Below, piece by piece: positions 53,441 through 64,000 of a DNA stretch of 64,000 nucleotides; positions within the stretch are counted from its first letter, which is position 1, and each line of letters begins with the position of its first letter. The position numbers were made by a program, and so were the translations under genes. The notes under the pieces were generated by a model. The model was not told where the DNA came from. It saw nothing but the letters and a program-made list of their open reading frames with translations, and ran no database searches. This stretch comes from Siphlonurus alternatus (taxonomy: Eukaryota; Arthropoda; Insecta; Ephemeroptera; Siphlonuridae): assembly GCA_949825025.1 (NCBI GenBank), contig OX463781.1, positions 43,951,469 through 44,015,468 on the forward strand. The letters are read 5' to 3'.

Positions 53441-55055
53441 ATGCTTGTTGAATTGTTCTCATTTTCAACCCCATATGCATGCTCCGTTTCACTCATTAAC
53501 AAGGCATATAATTAAGAATCAAAATAGAAACAAATTGGAACAATTTGTATATTTAAGTCTACTGTAAGTTAGGGATGAGTACCAACTAATGATCTACTTA
53601 GAGGACTGTCACAAGGTTACGAAACACAAATGAAACGCTTTTATCCTTCCTTACACGAAGAGAATTCTTCAGTCACGCTGTGCGGGGTGGTGAGACACAG
53701 AATGGAGACATACTAGAGGTATAGAATAAAGAATAAGACTTATGGAGAAGGAAGTGAGAATTTTATGTTAGAGAAAAATGTTTTAAGAGACACCAATACT
53801 TTGAATTTTTGCGTTGAGGCACGAAAACGCACAAAACAAGAGAAGCAAGTGACGATCAAAATGCGCATCTTCACGTCGCTAGGCCTCAAGGCAAGGTTTC
53901 TTGTTGTCCCAGATATCTCCTATAACATCTGTACTGAAATCAATGCTAAATATTTGTACTACGTGACTCTCTGTAAGGTCTCCGGGCTATGTGATATTGC
54001 TTTAAAAGAAAACTTCAGAATTCATAGCCTACGATCATAAATTACCTATATAAATAACTCCTCTAAAAATGTAAAGTTATACTATTTCCTATGTTCCACC
54101 ATTTCTAGGATTGACATTTAAAAAACAAAATCTTTTAGTAATTGTTTTACAACTGTGAATATTAATTCTAGAAGTGGTGAAGTATATTATTTGATATTTT
54201 TTTAGAATTACAGATCACAGACCTCTGTTGGCACAAAACTATCGGGGGGGAAAAAAAAGCATAGATTCTGCTTTTAATTATTATTATTTTTTTAAATTCA
54301 AGATTATTAATATAATTTTATCATATATAAAATTAAATCTCAAATGAAACTTTTATCTTATATTTAATTAAATATATTTTCCACTTCATCTCACGAAAAA
54401 TGGCAACCACTTTTATAAATATTATATAGGCTAGCAATTGTATATATTTTTTTAACATTTTTGGGATCGCATTAAATTGAAACAACTAATTGTAAGAACA
54501 ATCAGTATGTTCAGAAGAAGAAGAAACCAAATGTCTGTGACTAAAATAATACTATTTATAAAATAAATAACAAAAATTGAAACTTACATTTTTTCTTCTG
54601 AAGCCTCTACATGTCTTGAACGTGGTACAAGAGGACAAGACAAAAGAAAACATAAAATTCAATAGAGTTAATAGAATTCCAAGAAGGTTATTGTTTCAAT
54701 GTAATTATAATGAGGATTATTAAAGAAAATGGCTTCTTATTTCAAAATGATTATAATGAGGTACTTATTTAAGCAAATTAACAACAATTCATATTTCTAA
54801 GATTTTATTAAATCGTCAAATTTTGCCATGAATTAATTTTTTTTAAATTCAAGAAAATTTTGTTTTAAAAGGTATTTAAATAAGCTTTTTTTAACAAGAT
54901 TAAATATCAGGTATCCAAGGGAAATTTTCGTAATTAATTAAAGCTTAAATGGACAACTTACATAAAAGACGTTATTGCAGAAATGAATAGAAGGTGTACC
55001 GAATTTTGTTAGTTGATTATTTTCAGATGTTTTAGTTTCCAGAGACAATGAGCGC

Positions 55056-55196
55056 GATTCACGAATAAGTTAGCCAGGTTTCTAACCACGTTTAGCCTAA
55101 CCACGTTTAACTAGGTGGTTTAACACGTGAAACAGGTACAGTTAAACGCGGTTAAGCTAAATATGGTTAGAAACCTGGCTAATTTCTTCATGAATC
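55056..55196. mobile_element. Family E hairpin MITE (copy 2)
   Basis: GATTCACGAATAAGTTAGCC to the inverse ending CATGAATC, 141 bp, with internal CCACGTTTA and GGTTTAACACGTGAAAC motifs. Confidence 0.85.
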
Positions 55197-58100
55197 GAAC
55201 CCAATAACAATAAAAATTGAAAGTCCACCTTTAGGCGTCACTTCTTATTGAAATGATAGGGACTAAAAGAGACGTGAGGTCAAACCTGAACTTTGAATGT
55301 GTGATGCTGCGAAGATTACCCAGCAAGTATCTAAATGGAAATTAATTTAAAAAAATATATAATATAAAGTAAAATCTGTTTTTATTTCTTTCTCTTAGCC
55401 TCAACGTTTATATTATTTTAATTTCCAAATAGAGTCCATATTATAGTATTTCAAATGCATTAATAAATTTAATCACAAAACAGGTCGAACAATGGATGAG
55501 ACAGTTTTTATTTCTGTAATATTTTTATATCTGATGTCTATATTTACGTATTGATTATATACATCTATAAACGTATACATCATTACATTGCAGTTCTAAA
55601 GGATATCATAATCTAAGAGACTCGTTTCCGATTTGACAAGTCATTTGAGACGTGAAATCATTTATCTAAGTCTCAAAATCGTATATAAAGTGAACAACAG
55701 GGCGTTGTCACGCTATACTTTAAGCTTTCCTACCTCGCACACCCACGGCGTCAGTGAGTAGCAGGCCCTGGGCGTGAACCTAGAGGCTGCAGTACCGGTG
55801 CTACAAGGATGAGATATCTCACGGACCAATCAATAACTTCGCTCCAGACCTTGTTATCTCTCAACACCCTCCGGACTACAAAAATTGATAAACTCAATAC
55901 TTCTTTTCAACTTCTTTTTTCTTTATATTTATTTGTTCATCACTTGACTTTGTATCATATACCACCTCAATACATCTTTCAACAAGTATTGTGTGTACGT
56001 GATATTTATTTATAATATTGGTTTTTTGTTAAATAATGAAATTCTGACCATTTTTTTCTGATAGGTTCATTGATAAAAATTTTGATTCATAAAAAAGGAA
56101 ATGCTCAGTCATTCATGGTTTTCAAAAAAAATCAAAAAACAGGACATTTTGACGTAAATGATACATAATATATATCAATATATATATTTATACCCTTTTG
56201 GAACTAAACTTATTTCTTATAAGGAAAAATAACTTAAAAAAATTCTTGGAATAGGCTTTTTGTATAGAAAAAATAACTATATAGTTATTTTGTACTGTAA
56301 ACTGAGCAGTAGCAAATTATCATGGATATTTTTTTAATAATTTAATTTCAAAGCAATTTGATTATTATGAGATGGATATTAAGCAAGCACCGTAAAGTTG
56401 AATTAACATGAGCGATATTTAGCCTGCGACGCGTTGCAAATAATGAGCACTTGCTGTAACATCTATTGGCGACCATTTACGCGAATAAATAGAGCATCAA
56501 AATTCAACGAGCAATTTCGCTAAACTGTAACTCCGCGAATTCGATTCTTGGCATAGAATTTCACAGATTTTTGTCAAAATCGTTGTCACTCACGTGAATG
56601 TTGCGCCGCATGTAGGAGTGTATATGTTTTGGTAATACGAATCAATTTATGAATGAAAAATAAATTGTTCAAAATTGAAAACAAAAATCAATTCTGACAC
56701 CAAGTGCGGTTACTGAAATGTCCCACGTGTACCTGGCTAGCTGGCAGTCAGAGCGAAGACATATTCCACCAAGAGTTTCCCTCACTTTAAGCAGCAGGAA
56801 AGGTTGCGAGAAGAAATCGGCTCCGTGGTAGGAGGCGATAAGTCTTCTCACAGATCAGGGTCTTAGACCACCCGGCGGAAACTTTGCCTTACCCCCTCCC
56901 CATCTCACCTGCCGCCCCCTCTGTAGTTATTGATTACCTCCCCCTGTCAGACACCGCCACAAACGCCGCCACTGAGCCAAAGAAAACGCTAGCGTGTAAG
57001 AAAAACTAAACCTCTTTTAACCAAACGCCGCTTTTTACTTTCACTTACTTTTTTTTAATATAAACTTTTTAAGTTTTCCAACTATAACAAATGACTTTAA
57101 TCATTGTTTATGACATTTAAATGCAAGTAATTTATTCCTATGTAATGTTCCAATGACAAATATTTAGCAATTAAATTAATTATGTCAATATTTGAAAAGA
57201 AATTCAATACAGTAATATAATTGTTCCATTTAATTGTTGTACAAGGAATTTAAATAATAATTTTTATCACAATTATAGTATTTATGTTTATGGAATTAAA
57301 AAACGTTATATTTTAAAAATTTAATCTCAACAATTAATCTCAGGTATACTATGAAGTCACATTTCAATATTTGTGTGTCATGCATTGATCGGTTTTAAAG
57401 TCCCCTGCAGGTCTAATTTAAAATGTAAAAGTAGAGTGTAGATTTCTCAAGCGAGTAAGATTCATCTTTAAATTAATTTAAGATCGACAGATGCAAAACT
57501 CCGTAATATAAAATAAAAGCAATACAATGTATGATATCATCAATGTTGATCCGTTCAGAATTCTATTCCATGTTCCCAGCTGTGAGTATATAACTTGATA
57601 CCCCGTGGTGAAAATATTAATTCTCTCTACGCAACGAAGCTTATTGGTATATCAATTCTGTCATATTAAACTCGTACCATCTACGTCCAAATATATAAAA
57701 TAATATATATTTATATTATTTTGTATAATTAACTTAACAAAATACGTCAATATATTCATTTGTAGCAAACTTCTATCAAAAGCTACATATACGTCGTATT
57801 ATAATAATCATAAAAAATATTACATTTTTCTAGGTAAACGATTATTACATGACAACTACCATGCACATAAGAAATATAGATAACAATTTTATTACCTAAT
57901 AGATATAACAAGTAGTATTATCGTGGTCAGGTAAATAACGTCGCATGACCTGTCATCAAGCTACCTTCACAATGATTGTCTGCGCAGAACACGCAAAGAT
58001 CTTGTCTTGAACCAAGTACTTCTACTTAGATAAGAATATCTGCCCAGCTATAAATTCGTTGTCTGGCTTTCTTGGCAATCAGTTCTTAATTAAACAGAGA

Positions 58101-61100
58101 TCCTGTAACTTTCCATAAAAATTCTAAAACTGAAACATATTTCTGATTGCATGAACATGAGGTGAGTAAAGAAACTTATGGCCATGGATATACCCAAACT
58201 GCTGCAATCTCAACACGCAAGCAAAACTAATTAACTGCATACATATAACCGTCAGATAATGTATATAAGAGTTTGACCTCTGTTTTATATACATAATCGG
58301 GTTTAAGAGAAATATGAATTCTTGTATTTCTAATTATAGGCATGCTTTACTCATATGGAATAATATTGTACCGACGGGGGATTTAAATGTGTCTTGATTT
58401 TTACCGCTTATAATCGGCCATGTTCACTATCTTCTCAACTTCTTATTTCTACCTAATACCCCACATAGAGCTTCAAGCTCCTAAAGATGTAACCCTTATA
58501 AAACCAAAGGAAAAACAACAATATGTATTGAATTTGTAGGGTGAAGGACAGTCAATTTTTACCTTCTCTATATCACTCATACCTTGATGACCAAACTTCA
58601 TGACGTCACCCAAAAAGTCTATATATTTACTTAAGTTCCCCGTCGATTCAAATGAGGATATCTTAATAATTTTATTAATAGTTGGCCCTCTTTTTCAATC
58701 TCATTGTCAGTCTATGGGTCATTTTGAGTGAAATTTTTTTCTCAAATTTGCAAACAGTCTCGTTTTGAAAGCTCCGAATATCAGGTAAGTGCAACGTTTG
58801 AGGTGTCTCAAAGTGTAATATATTTTTTTATTGTCAAGTGTGAATTTTCTAATTTTTTAATGCACACCTCTGGACAGTACGAACTTTACTCTTGCCTCAC
58901 ATAATATAACTTCAGTTCCAATAGACAAAGAGATACATTTTTGCAATTTCAGAAAGTTTAAGTAAGAAGAGCGCTCAATCTATCAATATCAAAATAGTTT
59001 TCGTTCTCCACACCTCCATAGACTGCGTGGTAAAGCCCACAAAAAAACAGGAGTAAAATTTGTGATGCCCAGATGTGTATATATTAGATTTTTTCACATT
59101 TTAATAGTGCACATCAAATTTATTATTGGGGATTTGAAGTTTTTGGGGAAGTTTAAAAAAAATAAATAAATCCTAATATTTAATATTAAAATTTTTATAA
59201 TAATTCGTTATCATTTTATTGCGATTGTATACAACAATATAAGCACGTCATAATAAAGAATAATCACAAACAAGTTGAATGAACGTCAAGACAAAACATA
59301 ACAAATAATCCTTAATCTTGCAGACAAACAAAATCAAAGCAGTACATAAAAATTGATTATAATATGATAATATCACACCTTGCAATTAAATCCAAACAAT
59401 CACTCCAAAACATAGAAGTAAAAAAAAAAAAAAAAAATACATACATACATACATAATAACATGTCAATAAGTAATAATGATAATGATTGGGTAATTAATT
59501 AAAGAACCGTTTTATAACAAGTATTATTTTTAATTATTTTACTTTTTTTGTTGTTGTTGTTGTCCTTCGTTTGACTGAAATATTAGGCGCTTGCGTGTGA
59601 TATCAGTGTGACGTCAGATGGGGAGTTTCAACAGTTGTCTGCCAGTCGTCGATGGTAGCGATGGTAGACTGGTGGAGCTACGCAATGTATAAGCATAGAA
59701 CAAAATATTAAAAAAATATTTAAAAATATAATAAAGAAAAGATTCGAAATTCTGAGGTGAGCAAAAGTTTGTAAATTTTATTTTAAACATTTTGTTCACC
59801 TCACATTTTTTTATTTTTAAATAATTTATAATGTATTTTTTGCCTGCATGCAGAGTTCTCTACCAATACCCCAGAATGGTGACCTGCGCGCGCATGATTT
59901 CACTCAGCCCCTGTAAAGTAGACTGATTGCGTTGCTAAGATGTGGGGGACTCTAAGAAATCTATAGATGGTTTCATTTAATAAACAAACAGCTAAAATGT
60001 CTAGATTATTAAAACTTGATTGAAATATCTTAATTATTTTAAAAGATTTTTTTCCCTTACAAAAGGTTTACATTGTGCCATTTTTTTTTAATAGAATTTA
60101 AATTGAATTATTATTTTTCATTATATGGTTGAATTAACCTGTTTTGTGAAGCATCTATATAGTTAAAACATTGAATATACAAAGTTTATTTTTTCATCTT
60201 ATAACATAGAAAATTAGACTTTATATACCACTTTACTTTGATTGTGTATAGTATAGACGGTGGATCTGCATGAGTCCCTAGGCTTTACGAGGCAAAGAGG
60301 CTGTGCGTGTGTCCCCGCGGACCATGTTGAGACGCAGCTTCCGAGTAATGGACCAGTAAATTACACTCTCTACAGCAGCAAGAGTGACGAGGGAAAAAAA
60401 TTGTTCAAGAAGAACGGGAAAATGAAAACATAGATAACACGTTTTAGTTTGACCTCTTTTACTGTGATTTAGAAAACAAAAGAGAGCAAATATAATATTA
60501 AATGTCTTAAAAGTGAAATATTTTTTTTGTTCAATTAGAGAGAGAGAAAGAGAATGTAATTTCGCAATTTTTTTATGACTATATATAAAACGTTATTCCA
60601 TTGTTCATTTTACTTCTTATATAATAGAGTCATAGAATGTAAAGAAGGCAGTAAAAATCTCAACACTTTTTGCTGGATTCATAATTACGTAATAATAGTA
60701 AAAGTGACATTCTTTCTTCGTCCCTGCAGCATTTAACGATAATGAGTTACAAAGGTGAATTTCACGTTAACCAAATTTATCGATCTTATCTGAGTTTAAT
60801 TATCTTGTTCAATAAACGTGTCTACACCACATGTTATCAATCTTGTTACGTCGAGTACACCCAGAGATACCTGGAACGTTACTACTACCTTGCACTAATT
60901 AGCACTTCAACCAAAAAAATGTAATTTTGGGCAAGGTTAATTCGAGGATCAAGTATATAGCCATGTCATTATAGTTTATGTTAACAACTTTGAAATTGCA
61001 TTCATTACTTGAAGGTAAATTATTTTGATTGTAATCGAGTCGAGAAGTACGCGTATAATTCAGTTTGAATTTTCAATTGTAGCTTTGATACCCCAAACTA

Positions 61101-61497
61101 CTTAATTAGACGGTCAACAAAATAATTTAAAATAACTAGAAATTTTTCAGCATTGGATTCTTTGTGAGCAACCTCCAACAATTATTAATTATAATAACAA
61201 TAATTATTAATTATAAAAAATTAATATAAAATTTATTTTCATACTAATTAGCTATTTTTTTATTTCATTTCTTTTCAATTACAATATATAATTAGTTATT
61301 ATTATTTTGGTGCTTAGGTGCTTGAATTTTCAACTTGTTCGTTTTATTTATAATTTAAGCTTTTACTTACGAAAATTTTACTTGCACACTTGATATTTAA
61401 TCCTTTTAAAACAGCTTATTTGAATACCTTTCAAACATTTTTTTTTTTCATTTATTAAAATTAATTCATGGTAAATATCAGCGTTTGAACAAAATTT
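55197..61497. other. Downstream DNA with several GC-richer islands
   Basis: Islands lie at about 55720-55860, 56690-57000 and 60250-60400. Isolated TGACGTCA sites are at 58601 and 59609. No exon, RNA gene or paired repeat was found in this 6 kb. Confidence 0.35.
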
Positions 61498-61900
61498 TAA
61501 GGTAGAGGTAACGCCGAACAGCTGTTTGACTTACTTAATTCTTAATTCCCTTTGATTAACATGTAAACCTTAGCAAATTCACAAAAATTCTGAAATTTTT
61601 TAGAGAGGCAGATATTAGTGCCTAAAAGCCATAGAAAAATTTTCAAAACAATTTAATGAGCCGATTTTTTTTTTAATTAAGTTCCAAGTTTTTCTCTCCA
61701 TGAGAAAGCCCTATGCTGAAAATTTAAAAAATTAATTAAAAAAAATCGGCTTATTAAATTGTTTTGAAATTTTTTCTATGGCTTTTAGGTGAATATCTGC
61801 CTCTCAAAAATATTTCAGAATTTTTGTGAATTTGCTAAGGTTTACATGTTCATCAAAGGGAAGTACGTCGAACAGCTGTTCGGCGTTATCTCTACCTTAA
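61498..61900. mobile_element. Family G TIR element (copy 2, intact)
   Basis: TTAAGGTAGAGGTAACGCCG at the left and its inverse at the right, 403 bp. The arms of about 190 bp pair through CGAACAGCTGTT, GATTAACATGTAAACCTTAG, CACAAAAATTCTGAAA and CATAGAAAAATTTTCAAAAC. Confidence 0.88.
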
Positions 61901-62087
61901 AAGCAAGTTTGATTGAATAAACATCTCATTATTATATAATTACATTGAAATAAGAAGCTATTCAATGTTTATTTATAGATCACATTTACCGATGCCATGT
62001 AACTTATTGATCAATGACTTTTGGCGTTGAGTTAATTTACACAATATTAAATTCTGAACCTAAGTTCAGCTATATAATTTTGGGTGA

Positions 62088-62228
62088 GATTCACGAAGCA
62101 GTTAGCCAGGTTTCTAACCACGTTTAGCTTAATTACGTTTAACTATGCCTGTTTTTCGTGTTAAACCACCTAGTTAAACTTGGGTAAGCTAAACGTGGTT
62201 AGAAACCTGGCTAACTGCTTCGTGAATC
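62088..62228. mobile_element. Family E hairpin MITE (copy 3)
   Basis: GATTCACGAAGCAGTTAGCC to a perfect inverse end, 141 bp. It is the best-preserved of the three copies; ACCACGTTTAGCTTAA and its inverse show only small differences. Confidence 0.88.
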
Positions 62229-62747
62229 GAGCCCGATATACTCCACTTGCATACTGTTATGTTATTTTGTCTTGCAGAAATATCTATTAGACTCTCGTTC
62301 GAGAAGGTAATTAAATGGTAATATTGGAATTATAATGTTTGTAAATCTCTTGCCAAAGTTATTATATTTGTATTCATGAGGAAAACAAATATAAAATAAA
62401 TTGAGAGCAAACCTCTCTGGATAAGTCTTTCGTGAATTACCTCGCCTACATTATTATTAATCGTAATTTTAAAAATCAGGTATAATATACATTGCAGGTA
62501 TATGAAATATTAACATTTATATTAGGTTATAATTAAAATATATTATTTCATGTCAACTCTTCATAATATTAGTTAACATTAATTAATTATATTCTCTTTT
62601 CATTAATGTGAACCTGTATCAATATAAATATTTTAAAATTTAAAGTAATTATATCTTAGCAAAAGAAGAAAGGGGTGACTAATAAAAGGGGCGGAAATGT
62701 TTTGATACCACAAGATGTGTAAGATATACCTCACATCTGAATTAACT

Positions 62748-62882
<135 letters not shown>

Positions 62883-63041
62883 TTCTACAGTGCTCCATAC
62901 AAATAACTTAGCGGTGAGTGAAAATGTATGCTTTTATTAACATAACAATGACATGTCATTAAGGCTGATATTCGTATAAATTTTCATTAATAAAATTAAA
63001 TTAATGTTACACATATCACGATGATAATCAACAACACCTCG

Positions 63042-63145
63042 ACTATAATATTATAGCATATATATAGTACAGCGCCATTTTAAGATAATTTACTATAATA
63101 TTATAGTGTCAGTATATAGTACAGCGCCATTTTAAGATGATTTAA
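63042..63145 (+). repeat. Tandem duplication, period about 50-54 bp
   Basis: ACTATAATATTATAG followed by TATATAGTACAGCGCCATTT and TAAGAT occurs twice in direct order with very few differences. Confidence 0.85.
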
Positions 63146-63554
63146 TTACAGCCATTGTTATATTGAAACAATACTGACATGTCTAATTAAAATGTAAAGT
63201 GAATAAAATTGAGTTAGACATTTACATACTCTTTTGAATGTATAAACATTACTACCTACACGGTATGTAATGTGTATACAATTTATGATGCTGAATAATA
63301 ATTATAGGTATAGCATCTTCATTACTTTTAATTTTAAATATTATAAAAAAATTCTAAAGGATGTGCTACTGCAATAAAAACTTTTAATAATATATATGTA
63401 TAAATGAAAGGTGAAAAAATCTATGCACTGTTAAGTTCCATTTCCTTTGAAAATGTTTTTAATTTATAATATAAAAAAACTCAACTATAATTTTATTGCA
63501 TTTTTATACTGTAAATATTTGAATTGTTTTTATTTCTTTTTTAATTAAATATAG

Positions 63555-63893
63555 TTTAAGGATTGACCTCAGTTGATTGAGATCTCGGAATCGGCCCCCT
63601 TAAATGCTACAAAATTTACAGAGAACTTAGAACTCACCATCAATAGGCGTCATGTAAATTTTGAAATGAATCGGTCTTATCAGTTTTGAGAAAACTGAGG
63701 TAGAAGTTTAACATTGGCCTTATGGACGGAAACCGGAAATGGAGCTATTGTGCGGAAACCGCCCCCTTGAATCTGCTCGAACCATAAGTAATTAAGTTTT
63801 AGAGCATTCTCGAAATTTTAAAATTTATTTCATTCGATTCCGTTTGACAGAAATTTCCTTTGACTCGCGTAGTAACTGAGGTCAATCGTTAAA
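63555..63893. mobile_element. TIR element with GATTGACCTCAGTT ends
   Basis: GGATTGACCTCAGTTGA at the left and AACTGAGGTCAATCGTTAA at the right, about 339 bp. Inside, CGGCCCCCTTAAATGCT and CCGCCCCCTTGAATCTGCTC are direct repeats of one another, suggesting an internal duplication. Confidence 0.7.
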
Positions 63894-64000
63894 TTTTTAT
63901 GATACTTCAATGTTATTTATTGTCAGTTTTATATAATATTAATTTTGTAATATTTAAATAACCCATTGTTTATAACAAGTATACATGTATAATATAATGC

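Noticed and set aside
48037..57415. Shared TTTAAAGTCCCCT(A/G)CA(A/G)GTCT at about 48037 and 57393
   Set aside because: Similarity does not extend clearly beyond about 20 bp, so no repeat family can be defined.

Overview
This window is AT-rich, gene-poor nuclear DNA from an animal. The only host gene I can name is a member of the arthropod DPR family (defective proboscis extension response; neuronal two-Ig cell-surface proteins), so the source is an arthropod. Long introns, very dense short inverted-repeat transposons (MITEs), long (GA)n/(TTTA)n/(AAAT)n microsatellites and decayed LINEs fit an AT-rich insect or crustacean genome. I cannot place it more closely.

The DPR gene lies on the + strand. 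Three coding exons are visible: the front half of the second Ig domain (6313-6440), its back half (26112-26283) and the C-terminal tail with the stop codon (36438-36541). Splice phases match across all three. The two introns are about 19.7 kb and 10.2 kb. The signal peptide and first Ig domain must lie upstream of the window. A probable 3' UTR and an AATAAA signal follow at 36821.

Mobile DNA fills much of the rest. From left to right: a foldback TIR element (721-1495); a 2.5 kb element with perfect 138 bp terminal inverted repeats built of 15 bp tandem units and a 9 bp target duplication, holding a small hairpin MITE (1784-4329); and the cluster 7292-12526, with a 2 kb giant inverted repeat carrying tRNA-like modules, three other inverted-repeat elements and a decayed LINE with a long (TTTA)n tail. 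Next come nested TIR elements at 14900-15223 and 17723-18988, hAT-like elements at 19132 and 32144, a 5'-truncated LINE with a 518-codon open reverse-transcriptase frame (28700-30455, minus), and a non-autonomous mariner-like element with a broken transposase remnant (34292-35071). Many more MITEs lie downstream of the gene. Four nested insertions give a relative insertion order.

No second host gene is certain downstream of 36.8 kb. One candidate exon at 47400-47553 has good splice sites but no recognisable family. Several GC-richer islands in the otherwise AT-rich 3' half remain unexplained.

The main unusual signals are: the foldback (FB/MULE-like) element at the left; at least 15 exact copies of the CRE palindrome TGACGTCA, most of them inside TIR elements; a conserved CRE-plus-octamer core in one MITE family; a tandem NAGNAG acceptor in the Ig domain; and two copies of one MITE family just upstream of two DPR splice acceptors.
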